Shown: positions 12,099-23,615, counted from the stretch's first letter. The stretch: DNA of 64,000 nucleotides from Isoetes taiwanensis (GCA_021234155.1 JAJEKV010000055.1:2165090-2229089); one strand, 5' to 3'. The notes: a model not told the origin generated them from the letters alone. Program-made: numbers and translations.

Positions 12099-12898
12099 TT
12101 AGCCTCGCCCTCTAAGAATCGATTTCGGGTCTATGGCCTTAACCATGCGTTTGATTGATGGTGCCAATCCTTCAATATAGCCTTCCACCGCCTTTTTCTC
12201 ATTCATACCCGGTACATACGGTCTCAAGCGCGATAAACTCATCCGGTGTAGGCCCGAACCGACATACCCTTTCGTTTCTAACCTATAAAAGGTGCGGATC
12301 TGTTGGCATTTTGTGCGACGGGGGGCACATAATCGACTTAAAAGCCTTGGCAAACTTCACGAAGTTGCATCTGCTCGCCCGGATGTTTGGCTCTAGCATA
12401 GCCCTTCCACCAAATGCGGGCAGCTCCCGTAAGATTTGTGGTAGCAACCTTCCCGGTATCCTTTTCTGTCATGCCATAGGAACGTCCAAACTCCTTCATC
12501 TCGTCGAGCCAGGACTCTGCATTTAGTCCGCCTCTAGATTTCCCATCAAACTGGGCCAGTTTTCTGTTCTTCCATATACTGGTTATGGCCGTGTCAACCG
12601 TTTTACGGTACTCCTTGTCCCGGCGCTTCGTATGATCACTGGACGATGCAGACGACGCAGAGGACACAGAGGTGGCCGATTGCGAGGAGGTGGCGCTATC
12701 CTTGGAGGAGCCCCGACGACGCTTGGGCTGAGGCTTCCTTGGCACAGGGCCAGGACTGGCTTCCGGTGGTGACGGCTGTTGTGCAAGTGGACTAGGCGGC
12801 AACGGAGGTAACTCCGGCCCATCCTCTTGTAGGCGCTGGGGTGGATTGGCATGCAATACATAGGCTTGCAATTCACCTAGCTGCCTTTTCATTAGCAT
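12099..12898 (-). pseudogene. Gypsy gag (capsid) region
   Basis: The main frame (12338-12898, 186 residues) begins MLMKRQLGELQAYVL, continues with a Pro- and Ser-rich stretch, and ends with the capsid-like SWLDEMKEFGRSYGMTEKD and LTGAARIWWKGY. The capsid continues in another frame at 12099-12353 (YVPGMNEKKAVEGYIEGL, SIKRMVKAID). The ATG at 12896-12898 is a reasonable gag start. Confidence 0.7.
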
Positions 12899-13281
12899 AA
12901 GTTCCCTGTTTCAGGGGGTTAGCCTCTGCAGCATTCGAGGGCGTTTGCCAAGCGGCATTACGTACACCGTCTATATCGAGCATTCATGAAAGTATAAGCA
13001 GACTTACAGTAACATACAATTTTATTTAGATAACATTTGCTGACAGTGACCAGAGAAAATACAAACAGAAACTGATGCTTCATTCCATTCAAGTTGAGTA
13101 CAACAACAAGTTGATTGGTGCATAGGTTGGCACAAAAGGAGGTATTATCTGATGGAAGTCTTAAAGTTCTACTTCGCACCGCAACAACAACATGAAAAAA
13201 ACATAACCGGGGCCAAGCCTAGGGGTTATGAAAGGGTACGAGGATCGGTATCGGACACTCTCCCGCATAACCCTAACGAGC

Positions 13282-13548
13282 TTATAGCATGCCCGTGCCG
13301 GACAATGACTGGTGATAGTCCCACATTGGGCTAATAATGAGAAGATTGAAAAGCTTCCTCAAAGCATAGAAGAGTTGCCACAGGTGGTCATTAGCGTCCT
13401 CGAAGGCTTCATGCCTGGTCATGCTCCAGTAGTCCCAGGGGCGGCACAGGGTTTTCTTCAAGTCCTCAAAAGCTCTGTCCCTGAGAATATTAACTATCTC
13501 CATCCCTTTTGCTGGATCATAAGGTTCTCCTGGTGGCGGGGGTTCCAT
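13282..13548 (-). CDS. Unrecognised leader frame
   Basis: 88 residues, starting MEPPPPGEPYDPAKGMEI and containing DYWSMTRHEAFEDANDHLWQ. Composition is protein-like, but no family comes to mind. It could be an exon, since the following minus-strand sequence is AT-poor and open in other frames. Confidence 0.3.
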   Translation of the reverse strand: MEPPPPGEPYDPAKGMEIVNILRDRAFEDLKKTLCRPWDYWSMTRHEAFEDANDHLWQLFYALRKLFNLLIISPMWDYHQSLSGTGML

Positions 13549-13898
13549 CTCGTAACCTTCATCCCATTCTGGATATTCTCCATATCTCTGGCCATAGTCC
13601 TGTTCGGGCGGCCCGGGGTCATCCCTCCTAATCAGGTCTGTAATCCTTTCTTCATAGTCCCAAGGTGTCTCCTCTGAAAGACAACGGAAATGAATATAAA
13701 GCGTTGCATACTTTCATTATGCTCTGAACTTCAATAATTAGAAGAACTTATCATGGAAAAGAACAATTGTATTCCACGATACCGTAATTACCGTTCATCA
13801 GAAAAAAAAGGCATATCATATTATAGTATGGCTAAAGAATTTGCCAAACCAAAATTTTACAATCATACGCGATACAAAAAAATATGCAGTACAATTAT

Positions 13899-14189
13899 TT
13901 AAGAACTAGGTCCTCCCTCTTCATTCGTAGGCCTAGGAGGTGGTGGTGGCGGTCGATGTCGCAGTAGAGTCACCCCGGGATCCACTGTGGCAGCCGCAAT
14001 AGATGCAACCTCTGGTAGATAAGCAACTGCCAAAGGGGCTGCCGTGAGGAGCTTCATGCTCATCCAGGGTACAATATCCTGACCCAAGGCCGTTAGAGCA
14101 AGATCCCGTCGCACGAGTACATAAGTAAACGTACGATAGGGGAGCTTCTTGTGGCCGGCCAGTGTAGAGAGAGACGGAGGGCCCACCAT
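13899..14189 (-). CDS. Unrecognised leader frame, Pro-rich C-terminus
   Basis: 96 residues, with TFTYVLVRRDLALTALGQDI in the middle and a run of seven prolines near the end. No domain recognised. Confidence 0.25.
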   Translation of the reverse strand: MVGPPSLSTLAGHKKLPYRTFTYVLVRRDLALTALGQDIVPWMSMKLLTAAPLAVAYLPEVASIAAATVDPGVTLLRHRPPPPPPRPTNEEGGPSS

Positions 14190-14350
14190 GAAGCTTCAGC
14201 CTCCGGCCCTAAATCCCGGGCTATAAAAAGGACTTGCCCCTGTCGAAAGGCTGACAAAAAGCGGGGCAAGGTGGTTGCCCGATACCTTCCCTTTAAGGGG
14301 TCTCCGATGTGGCCACCTCCTTATCCAAATCCATGGAAACCTCCTCTTCC

Positions 14351-14821
14351 TTAAGTTCTTCTTTGCTCCTCCTTCACATGAGCAGGGTTATGATATAAAT
14401 CCTCTCCCTCGTCATCTGAACCCGAGGGAACCTCAACCATATTAATATTTGGGACGTGAGGTCCCATAGCCGTGAAGGCATCTTGTGAGGGCTGAGAGGC
14501 CGCTCTCGCATCCGCGAAGTCCCGGGGCGTAGCAATGTCTCGCTGGTTCGATAGTCTCTGGCGAACCGGAGCAGGCGCCTGCACCTCCGGTAGCTCAATA
14601 GAAGTGAAGTCGATGAAATCATCCATACAATACTCTGCAAGCTCATAAAGCACGTGGTCTTTACGCTTATGTCCTAAAACCGCCACCATGTGATAAGTCC
14701 GGATAATATCATCCAAGAGAAGATATTCTTGCCCTTGGTGATAAATAATCGGAAGGGCATCCAGCCCGACAAGCCTATAGCTTGCTCCCGTGTGGCAGCT
14801 CTTCCGCTTAATCGCTTCCAA
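14351..14821 (-). CDS. Unrecognised leader frame, longest in the leader
   Basis: 156 residues. The first half is hydrophobic/mixed (YLLLDDIIRTYHMVAVLGHK), the second half acidic and disordered-looking (EVPSGSDDEGEDL). No catalytic motif seen. It could be the core exon of an extra gene of the gypsy element. Confidence 0.35.
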   Translation of the reverse strand: MEAIKRKSCHTGASYRLVGLDALPIIYHQGQEYLLLDDIIRTYHMVAVLGHKRKDHVLYELAEYCMDDFIDFTSIELPEVQAPAPVRQRLSNQRDIATPRDFADARAASQPSQDAFTAMGPHVPNINMVEVPSGSDDEGEDLYHNPAHVKEEQRRT

Positions 14822-16550
14822 TCGGAGTGAAGTCGCCCATGCCTATGTTTCATCTTCCCCCTCCTCGGAAGACTTCGTGCGGTTTGCCTTTCTCTCTGAG
14901 CAAGGTTTCATCCTCGACGTATTGGTCCATGAGGATAGCTAGGGCTTAAGGCGACCTCAAGGTATTGCCGCCCACGATCTTTACAACGGCGGTGTTTGCC
15001 CCATCGAGCTTTCCTTCGAGGACATCATATGCGAGTGTCTCCCCGAGCATCTCTCGGACTACCTCCCGCTCCGGATCTGCTTGGGGAGGATCCCCAAGAG
15101 GAATACACGTATGAGCATCTCCTCCCTATAGAAATCAAAAATCCGGTAACGGGTGCCTCTCGCATGTTGGCAAGGAGATCTAGGGCGCCGCATAGCAAAG
15201 GCCGCAGCAGTCGAAAAGGGACTTATGATCCCATTGCTCTCCCGGTCATGGTACCAGCGGCAAGGTCGGGCCGCCATGGCGCTTAGAAGGGAGGAGGAAG
15301 CAAGAAAATAAAAGAAAACAAGTGGGAGTACACACTAAAAACCCTTTTAAACCCCTTTTTTATTATTATTTATCGAAAAAATATGTACAATGGGAAAACC
15401 ACGGTAACACAAGGCTAAGGATGCTCCCCAAATCCTGGCGGGCGAGGGGCTAGAAGTCCTTTGGCATAATGGTAACTCTCTTCCATTGAATCAAAGAGGT
15501 TAAGCGTCACCAAAAGTGCCACCAAATAGGCTTCAAGAACCTCTTGAGCGCCAAAATTGCAAAGGTCCGGAAACGGAGGTCGGTCTTGAACTCTGCAGCG
15601 ATCTCCGTACCGGCCTCTGGAAGGGAAGCTTCGTGACGGTTGGGTTGACTTCTCTCGAACTTGCGGATTTCCTCAAGAAGGCCACGGTACAGTGTCGGTA
15701 CCGATGGGGGGGCCTTTGTGGGGCGGTTTTTGTAGGCGCCCTTCGGTCTTTGGCACCGTCTTAAGCGCCAACAAATGGGCCGGGAGTCATTCACCGCATT
15801 CTTTGTCTCCCGCTGGAGCTGGTATTCTTGCCAAAAAAGCTCGGCGGTCCTTAGTTTCTCCTTGTATTATTTGCCGGTCTTTTGGGCTAAACCCTTCCTC
15901 CGGTGCTTAATGGTCACATGTTGCAGCCGAGGTTGGGCCCGCCACTCCCGATTGCCCCCTCCGTCCTGCGGGTTCGGTGAGTCTGCCCGATCCCTCTCCT
16001 CTGTTCAAAAAGCTTCTCCCGTTCCTCGGGGCTCTCCTCGGATCTTCTTGAATCTGAGCAAAATGTTAAAGCTGCCCTTGGCTGAAAAAGCTCGGCTAAT
16101 GTCCGGCGAGGGCCTTGAGACCCATATCTATCACGAATGGTTGTCGGATCGTCTATCTTGATATCGGGGATTTCTCCCCATATAAAAGCTTTGGAACCCT
16201 CGTGCCAGCGGTATGGGGAACCTCTATTGCTCTACCATCTATGGCCCGGCAAAGCCATCCCCACAGAGATCTGGGTACTCCTTCCTCGGCGGGTATCGGC
16301 CCGCTCTATTTCCCGGTGGTCATCCTCCCCGCCAAACCTCGACACGGTCGACCTCCGATCCGATGTCTTCCTCCCCGGTATGCCCTTCCCTGCCTCGAGG
16401 ATAGAATTTAATGAGCATCATGACCATGTCGGTTGCTCGACAATGGTGTAGGAGAGTCAGCGGAGGTTCACCGGATCAAAAATGGCTCGAGAAGTGATAG
16501 ATAGGATAGGGGATCCTATCGTTGTTCTCAAACCTGGTTCACCAACTCAT

Positions 16551-16800
16551 CTAAAAAGGATGTCGATGAAGGCGGATCTGAACCATGTACCGGGCGATCA
16601 TGGCATAAATCTCCACGATCTTTGAGGGTGGAAGGGTCCGGGCCCTCTTGGTATTGGCCATAGCGGTAGCACTAAGGTCTGAAGTCGGCCGGTGGGCTAC
16701 CGGGTGGCGGAAAAGCGGCAAGGAAGGCGCTAGGGTTCCCCAAGACACAAGGGCGGCACGGCAACGCCAAGTCCGGTGGCGATGGCGGCGGCATGGCTCG
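16551..16800 (-). CDS. Unrecognised leader frame near the PBS
   Basis: Contains an internal ATG with MANTKRARTLPPSKIVEIYA followed by MIARYMVQIR. It lies closest to the PBS and could be the first exon of the leader gene. No domain recognised. Confidence 0.25.
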
Positions 16801-17427
16801 GGCGGTCGAAGGTCTTTGAAGGCAAGGGAAAACAAATAACAAGAAGAAATTTTAAACGGCCGGATAACTTTGAAATTTTAAAATTTTCCTATTAACTTTT
16901 AAATTTTATTATTATAAAATAATTATACTGGCCCGAAATCACGCGAGGCATACGGTCGGTATGTTTGCATTATCGATGCTCCACCTCGACTAGGGTCGTC
17001 CGAAAAACAAGTGGCGCCCAGTTGACTGGCGGGCGCGTTGACTCCGTCCGGTCGAGCGCCGACTGCATTTTCGGCTCTTCTACCGTGACTGCAAGACGAC
17101 AAAAAGCAAGCGGCGCCCGAGTTGGTTTTCGGGCCTGCCCTTGACCATTTTTCGCCTAGAGACGACCGTTCTAGGGTAATTTGAGTATGTCCGGTCCAAT
17201 GGACGCACCTTCTCCGTCATTTGAGCTACCCACTGACATTTACAATTCTTCCAATTCTTGGGCCCTCCAGTTGCCCTATCCTTCTTGAAGCTACAATTTC
17301 CTAATTTAACCTAACACCGAACCAAACATCAAAGAGGACTAACAACACATTAACTTAGCCTCCTCCTAACTACCGGGTACTACGAGTTAGTGTTTGGCGG
17401 TGCTATGATTTCGAAAGCAACAAATCC

Positions 17428-17442
17428 GGCTCTGATACCCAG
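17428..17442 (-). promoter_or_regulatory. Primer binding site, initiator-Met tRNA type
   Basis: The minus strand reads TGGGTATCAGAGCCG directly inside the 5' LTR, close to the plant iMet primer site TGGTATCAGAGC with one extra G. It fixes the orientation of the element. Confidence 0.8.
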
Positions 17443-18304
17443 CGTGGCGCCTCACGAATATATACGACCCCCTGGCCGTATACATCTGAGGACTTTCCCC
17501 TCCCATGGCGACCATCTAAGCCATGGCGCGAGAACCCTCCATCGACGGACCGTCCTTTCCACGTAGAGATGCTCGGGTGAAGGACCGGGAGGGGTCATTG
17601 AATACACGCCGATGGGCCTACGTCGTGAAGCATGAATACAAGGGTTAGCACGGCAAAGATAAATCATATACAAATAGCCACCTCGAAGGGTGGCGATCCA
17701 TCCAAATACCAACAACAAAGAATATGCATCTAAACTAAGAAAACACCCAAAACCCCCCTGTTCTACCCCTACCTCGACTCTAGTGGGGGGGGACGACCAA
17801 TGTGGGTCTCGGGGAATCGGCCAGACCAGAAGTCTTGGCATGGCGTTAGGCGGCATAGAACATCGGCTAGGGTTGTCCACTCCATCCGCCCTCACGTGCA
17901 CACTTTGCGGATGGGTCGATTCACGCTATGGCCGCTATAGCCTTCCCTCGAGACGCTTGATCTCAAGGTATCACCCTTTGAGCCTACTCGGGTTCATGAC
18001 ACCGGTCCGATGAGGCGAGGTTGGGGAGGCGTCCCCTTCGGGATCCGCTGGTTCCATGGGTGAGCTAGAGAACACGTCTTGCATCAGCGACCCCGCATCC
18101 ATACCCAACTTACTCACCCTAATTCTACTCAAAGTGCATGGTGCCCCATACGGGTCACACCACTACACCCGAGTGTCGGACCCCCTTGCCCGCCCTCCAT
18201 CGGCCCGAAGCTATCGGGCCTAGCTCACCGTAGGAGTCCCAGAGCCTTTTATGCTTTCGTGCAAGACCCCACCCCCTACTTCACCACTGCGTCCTTTATC
18301 TGGT
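17443..18304 (-). repeat. 5' LTR, inner part
   Basis: Matches the 6020-6884 half of the other LTR and ends at TTTATCTGGT, exactly where the nested transposon begins. The match resumes at 31943 (GCTAAGCCAGACC). The inner edge near 17443 is degraded (GTGGCGCC against TGTGACGC). Confidence 0.85.
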
Positions 18305-18336
18305 AACCATCATTCAATTAAATTGGGATTATGTCT
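18305..18336 (+). repeat. Left terminal inverted repeat
   Basis: 32 bp, perfect inverse of 31907-31938. Starts AACCATCATTC. Confidence 0.93.
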
Positions 18337-19286
18337 ATTCCAAAATCATTATATAAGCTATTTATTGACCATTATATTGAATTTGCACTGAGTTCATTTT
18401 CGGGCTAGGAAGATGCATTTTATGTTGAAATGCAAGGGCATCCAAATATTCGGTGCAAATGACCCATATTATGAAAGAATGTTGGCAATATAAAAAGTAG
18501 GAAATTGCTTATTAATTGCACAATCACCGACGACAACGAAATCTAAACGTTGAAATTGTAGTGTTTTCTGAATAAATAACAGCAAACAAGTTGCTACAAA
18601 GCAGAGATTTCAAAGGTCAAATCGCTGCGTGGGCGCGATTTTATTCGCATAAATAGCGTATTATAGTGGAACATAAACTTTAAAAACTAATCCGAATCAT
18701 CGTCGACAAAATATTTGCGGCAGTCTTTGATCCCTGTCGATCATGAACAAACCATGCTCTGGATTCCATATAAGATGGATTACAACATCAAAGGGATCAG
18801 GATAGAAGCGGGCCGGGATTCATAGCAACGACATCAAGCCGATCCCGAAGTTCTATTTCTAGCTCAAGGCATCTGCAGAGGTCCGCATGGTTCATCTGGC
18901 GGGTAATAGAATGTGCCATAATAACAAGCGTAAGGCGAAGCCGGCCGATGGTTTGCCAATTTCATGCATACGTATTTATAGACACCTAAATTATTGGCCG
19001 GTATATACATACAAATTATTGCAAGTATAGCAAACCATACACATAATATAAAAAAGAACAATACGCATACCGTAACTAATAATCTTTGATATAAGAACAC
19101 AATATATATTGAAAGAGTTTGGTGTAAAGTATATTTCATATTCAAAACTTTTTGGAAAGTGTATTTCCTGTATACATATATATATCAAAAAGTTCCCTTT
19201 CTAGAACGATCTTCTCTAGGTCCCCGCAATTTCCCTGTCCGATTAAGTTGCGTATAGTGTTTGTATCTCTTGACCTTTTTCTGTAG
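18337..19286. other. Subterminal region of the DNA transposon
   Basis: Largely non-coding. One short minus-strand stretch (about 18690-18880) encodes protein-like pieces (IWNPEHGLFMIDRD, DLCRCLELEIELRDRLD) that are not joined by any frame. One copy of the palindrome family is at 18620-18643. No shared gene was recognised. Confidence 0.35.
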
Positions 19287-19837
19287 CTATTTAGGTACGA
19301 ATCTTACGACAAAACGAAGCGAGAAGTCATCTTTGTCAAAATCCTCGGGATGATAGGATGGTGGATTTAGTGATGGATGATTGAAGCAACACTTCAAGGC
19401 GTCATCATCAACTATAATGATGTCTTCCTTCTCTGAGCATTAAGTCATCCATCATGTCGCTCAAGCATTTCACAAATATTTTTTACATGGGATCCTTGGG
19501 TTATTGAATGACTTACATTTGCTCGATCCCAAACGGATGCCCAATCTCTATGTAACTTTCGGGAACTACTCTCAAAACTTCACCGTATATTTCTATTCTC
19601 CATCGGCGACCAAATTGCACAACGAAATAAAGTGAAAGCTTGGTCTAACATCTCCTTTCCATATCTGTGCGCGGATATACCCATTTTAAGATATGTCTCA
19701 AATGGTTTACATGCATACCATGATAAAGGGAATTGTGCTTTAGGTAACGTTGCGAGCACTCCATTCAAATCGAACACCGAAATTTTGGAGGAAACTGGAT
19801 TAGGTGCAGAATAATAAAGCACACACTTGTGAGACAA
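19287..19837 (-). pseudogene. FCP1/SCP-like HAD phosphatase-type domain, likely inactive
   Basis: Frame 19837-19580 contains ISVFDLNGVLATL (19780-19745), then KPFETYLKMGI and FRCAIWSP, followed in a shifted frame by WASVWDRANV and, near 19418-19290, KEDIIIVDDDALKCCFNHPS and NPPSYHPEDF before a TAG at 19287-19289. This order (DxD-like box, a PF..YL segment, IWS, VDD-x-K...NP) is that of the FCP1 homology/NLI-interacting factor domain, which dephosphorylates proteins such as RNA polymerase II tail repeats. The first motif is DLNG, with Asn replacing the second catalytic Asp, as I recall for a family of plant FCP1-like proteins; catalysis is therefore doubtful. At least one frameshift lies between 19580 and 19430. 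Confidence 0.6.
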
Positions 19838-19851
19838 GGAAAAAGAAAATT

Positions 19852-19960
19852 GAAATCGCGCTGGCGGCGATTTTCAATTGTTTGAAGAATTGAAATCGCG
19901 CTGGCCCAGCGATTTTCAATTCTTTGAAGAATTGAAATCGGCGCTGGCGATTTTCATTTC
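19852..19960 (-). repeat. Three tandem ~40-bp hairpin units inside the FCP1-gene coding region
   Basis: The unit TTGAAGAATTGAAATCGCGC plus its near-complement recurs at 19852, 19892 and 19934. The middle unit forms a near-perfect palindrome of about 46 bp centred near 19905. In the minus-strand frame the repeats encode RFQFFKELKIAGP-like peptides. Confidence 0.7.
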
Positions 19961-19972
19961 GTTTGAATAACA

Positions 19973-20033
19973 TACCTTTACGGTTCTGTTCAACATCCGC
20001 AATGCCTTTACGGTTCTGTTCAACATCCGCAAT
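19973..20033 (-). repeat. 30-bp tandem duplication
   Basis: The unit CCTTTACGGTTCTGTTCAAC... (30 bp) occurs twice, giving IADVEQNRKG twice in the minus-strand frame. Confidence 0.8.
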
Positions 20034-22031
20034 GATGAGCTTACTCTCACTTTTGTCTTGATGGTTCGCGGAAGTGTCGACCACATCACTTAGTGTATGA
20101 ACTATGGTTGATACTTCATTACTCTTTATGCTAACCCCGACTCGAGCTTTCCAGAATCCATTGTATCATCTAGGATTTTGTCTTCTTCGTTTGCGTTACC
20201 TACATCCACTTCGATCGGGATTTTCCAATGTGATTGGAATGATAGGCACGCGCTCTCGGCGATAGTTAAAGGCTGTTGCTTGTCGATATTCTTCTTTATG
20301 CCCTCTAGATGCTTTCTCATTTCTTCGGCTCTGCAGCCCGGATCTGCGGGTAAATTCGGACTTAGAGCTGGAAGCTTTATTTTTGCACTACCTAGCGGAC
20401 CCCTAGGTGCCACCTCTAGCACTTTCTCGAAAAAATATCAAGGAAGTCCTTGGCTTGACCATCGAGAGACCACACTTTGGCATTTCCTAGCTAGCTTGAG
20501 CTTCCCGCCCGACATAACCTCCAACATGAAACTCCCAACACGTAGACTCTAAAGGGCGAAGGCTTCAATCGAAAAACGAAAGGGCCAAAGAAAACCCGTG
20601 ATTTATTCAAATTCCCCTTATGCGCCGTCCAGGTAGCTCATACTTGATTGGTGAACAAAGGGCGAGGGTCGACCAGTTTTCTTCTTCCTCTTCCTCTTCC
20701 TCTTAAGTCCTCTATAAGGTCCACATCCACATCTGCAGTCCCTTTCCCTTTGTCTTCGCAATTGGATTCGACATAAAAACATTCTTCATGGGGGTTCATC
20801 TAGCCATAGCACTGCCAAAGCAATCTTCTCTCCTTCTGGTTTCCCCTTGAGTCTTTCATATTCTTTATCATCCATAATGGCTATCATAAGGACTAGCATA
20901 TGTGAGATCTTACTTTCGGTACTAAGCTCACTATCTTTGTTTTCATCTATCATTCTTTGCTTGCCTCATCACTTTAATGCATTGACATCATTTGCGCGAG
21001 CTAGTGCATATCGTAGGGAAATGTCGGAGTGGCAAAATCCGCGATAGTATAATGCATCTCGGTCGTCAAACCATCGCATGTGTTGAAGAAGGTCTTTGTA
21101 ATCATCCCGTGTCCATCTCGTTGCCACGCTATCAAGAACAAATAGAGTGATGTCGGTTGGCCCTTCACCCACCTCGGCATGGCACACTTATAACCGGTGG
21201 ACACCTTATAGAAAAAAGGAGACTTCGTCTCTGCCGTCTTCTTCACCAAAGCAACTTTTCTTTTTTTTTAGGTCGGGCCGCAACTTTTAGGTGAATCCCC
21301 TTAAGAGTTGCCACATTCTTAAGCCTTTGTTTGCTTCACAAAATCTTTTGACCAAAATACATATTTCTTAATGTCATCATTAGATACGTTGTACTTTTGC
21401 ATTAAGCCTATCTCGATAACATCATGTCTCCCGAGAGCCTTTTGCGGTTCTTATGCCAACGGCTTTTTTTTTGGGACTTTCATATTTTTATCGATTAGCA
21501 TGCATCTTGAAGATGTCAAGTGCTTTTTCGCAGACGCGTTTTCTTGTAGATAACTTCCTTTCGATGCAACTATCTAGAGCGATTAATTACGCATCATCCA
21601 ATCCTTGTGCCTTTCTCATTTTACGTGATATGTATATCAAAATAGGCGTATCTTGCGGAGGAAACACGCCATACGAATCGGCAACTTCTTTTCCGAATAG
21701 AGCGTCCCAAAATTAGTTCCACTTTTCCCATACACGGTGGGAAGAAAAACAATCTTGCGGGCATCCTTTGGCACCGTTTTGCTCTTACGTACCGGCTTGT
21801 GCATCCTTTTTCTTCTTTGATCTAGTGCCCTTGGTCTTGTCCCCATTATGGTTTGGCCGCGGTGTGTCCTTTCTAGTAATTTGAATTGGCACTCTTAGAT
21901 TGCCCTTGTGCAGTCGGCATTGGTTTCCATATTCGATCCATTGTTTCTGGCGTCGCCGCCTGCTCCACATACTGGTTTCGCAAAATATGGGCCGTTAGAT
22001 AAAAAATAAACGGTAGCGAAAGTAACAATAT

Positions 22032-22302
22032 AAAACAGCGTCGGTGGCGTTTTTTAGTTAACTCCTGATTTACAAGAAAACGCCACAGTGCGATTTCTTC
22101 ATGATGAAGAATTCGCGCCAGCGCCGTTTCTTTTGTAATCCGTCCACAATAACAACATAAAAACGCCCGCTAGCGCATTTTACGCTAATCACGTTATTTA
22201 AAAAAGCGGCCGGGCGCGATCTCTTCATGTATGCCATATGAAGAAATCGCGCGGCGCCGCTTCTTGTAAATACGTGATTAAAAACGCTACCGCGCTGATT
22301 TG
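22032..22302. repeat. Array of seven short GC-core palindromes
   Basis: Imperfect palindromes of about 20-24 bp with consensus arms GAAATCGCGC / GCGCGATTTC start at 22032, 22077, 22109, 22158, 22201, 22243 and 22279, spaced 32-49 bp. Some spacers also pair (GATCTCTTCAT at 22218 with ATGAAGAAATC at 22238), so larger stem-loops are possible. Other copies of the same family are elsewhere in the transposon, and none was noticed outside it. Confidence 0.7.
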
Positions 22303-23490
22303 GAACGCTATGTGTGGAACATAAAATACCTTTTGTATAGGAATGTCTTTCCCATGTCATTCATGGCGCCCGATTTTAGGCTAATTCTGCCGCACGTTGT
22401 GGAGCCACCGAGGAATCGGCAATTTACGGATGAATACGATCTATAGAATAACCGATTTCCGTTTTTTGTGCTTGATCAAAACCTTCAGCGCCTCCATCGA
22501 ATCTTTGGCTATCTATTATCATGAAGTGAATATCGAGGTTGCCAATTAAATCTTCAAGTTTATTCCATATCAACACCTTCTTCGTCTTCATATCAAAAAG
22601 GCACCACATCTGCCCAAGCATTGGCACATCACCCCGGTTTTCTATCATCTTTGTTGACTATTTCCATTATGCGTTTGCTTGTGCGTATCTTCTGGCGACA
22701 AACATAGCCTTCGTGGACTGAAAAAGCCCGGCGACATGGATAGGATCGCGTGAAGCTAAGGCCAAGTGGATGCTTGTCGGATATTTCTTGAGTTTGCTCA
22801 TGGCCTCTAACTATCTCGCCTTTGTCATCATCACTAGTCATATCCAGAATGCCTAGAACGTCACGGTGTTTCCACTGGCTCTAGAACTTGCATCTTCCTT
22901 CTCTTTTAAAGCTTGTAGGTACGGACTAGGTTTGGGCTTGTCTTGATTGCTCTTCTCACGGTGAGAGACCTTCACATATTTTTTTTGGTGTCAATAGATC
23001 ACCACCCGACCAGATAAATTTGAAGAGGTTATCTGCGGCCTCATCCGTTCTTAGGGCAGTCTCTTTAAAGGAACCGCAATCAGCTGCGATAATTTAACTT
23101 CTTCAATACTTTTTATTTTTTCAATTCGCTTCAAGTAATACGGAACGGTAAGAATCGTCCCCGTTCTTCGCGATGTGATCGAATACCTTGTTTCTTCATT
23201 TGATCTGTTTCCTTAACTCTAGACATGAAAATCAGATCTGTCTTCCGCTTAGTCTTGAAGATCTCCACATACCATTGAGCCCTCGGTAGATCTTCTTCGG
23301 ACATGGAGGCTCTACCTGAGCCTTCATTATTTCGGTCAGATCGTCAATGGTCTAACGTGTGCCAAATCACTCGATACATCTTCATCCGTTCTTGGTTTTT
23401 CGTGCGGATGTCCACGGACCTACTGCTGACCTTTGCTTTTCTTTTCACATTTTAGAAGATCCTGAAAGTTACAATCATGTGGTGAGTAAT

Positions 23491-23615
23491 GAAATCGCGC
23501 CGAGCGCGTTTTGATAGACGCCTTACTTTCAAAAACATAAATTGTACACAGGAAAGTAGCAGAGACAACCAAAACCAATCATCTCTACATTATAAATCGC
23601 GCCGAGCGCGTTTTT
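23491..23615. repeat. Two further copies of the GC-core palindrome
   Basis: GAAATCGCGCCGAGCGCGTT at 23491-23512 and a near-identical copy at 23593-23615, about 100 bp apart. Confidence 0.7.

Larger units (their letters stand above)
12960..17427 (-). other. Long leader between PBS and gag with extra open frames
   Basis: About 4.5 kb separates the PBS from gag, far more than the usual few hundred bases. It contains several protein-like minus-strand frames (13282-13548, 13899-14189, 14351-14821, 16551-16800) separated by AT-rich stretches that could be introns (for example 13690-13890). I recognise no domain. It may be an additional gene carried by the element, a captured host gene fragment or an older nested insertion. 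Confidence 0.5.
19287..23450 (-). pseudogene. Second gene of the DNA transposon: multi-exon, with FCP1-like C-terminus
   Basis: The minus strand carries a chain of protein-like segments: near 23200-23300 (KTDLIFMSRVKETDQMKKQ, followed by a GTATTC donor), 22860-23060 (EAADNLFKFIWSGGDLLTPK), 22424-22841 (QMWCLFDMKTKKVLIWNKL, FMIIDSQRFDGGAEGF), 20969-21249 (DDYKDLLQHMRWFDDRDALY), 20126-20422 (SHWKIPIEVDVGNANEEDK), and an FCP1-like end at 19837-19287. Breaks and probable introns prevent an exact model. The gene runs towards the left TIR, opposite to the transposase. Most of the protein is unrecognised. Either it is a transposon-borne accessory gene, or the segments belong to more than one gene. 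Confidence 0.5.

Noticed and set aside
22032-22302. Palindrome array as a CRISPR array
   Set aside because: Units are palindromic and degenerate, spacers are short and partly complementary, no cas genes, and the context is a plant transposon.
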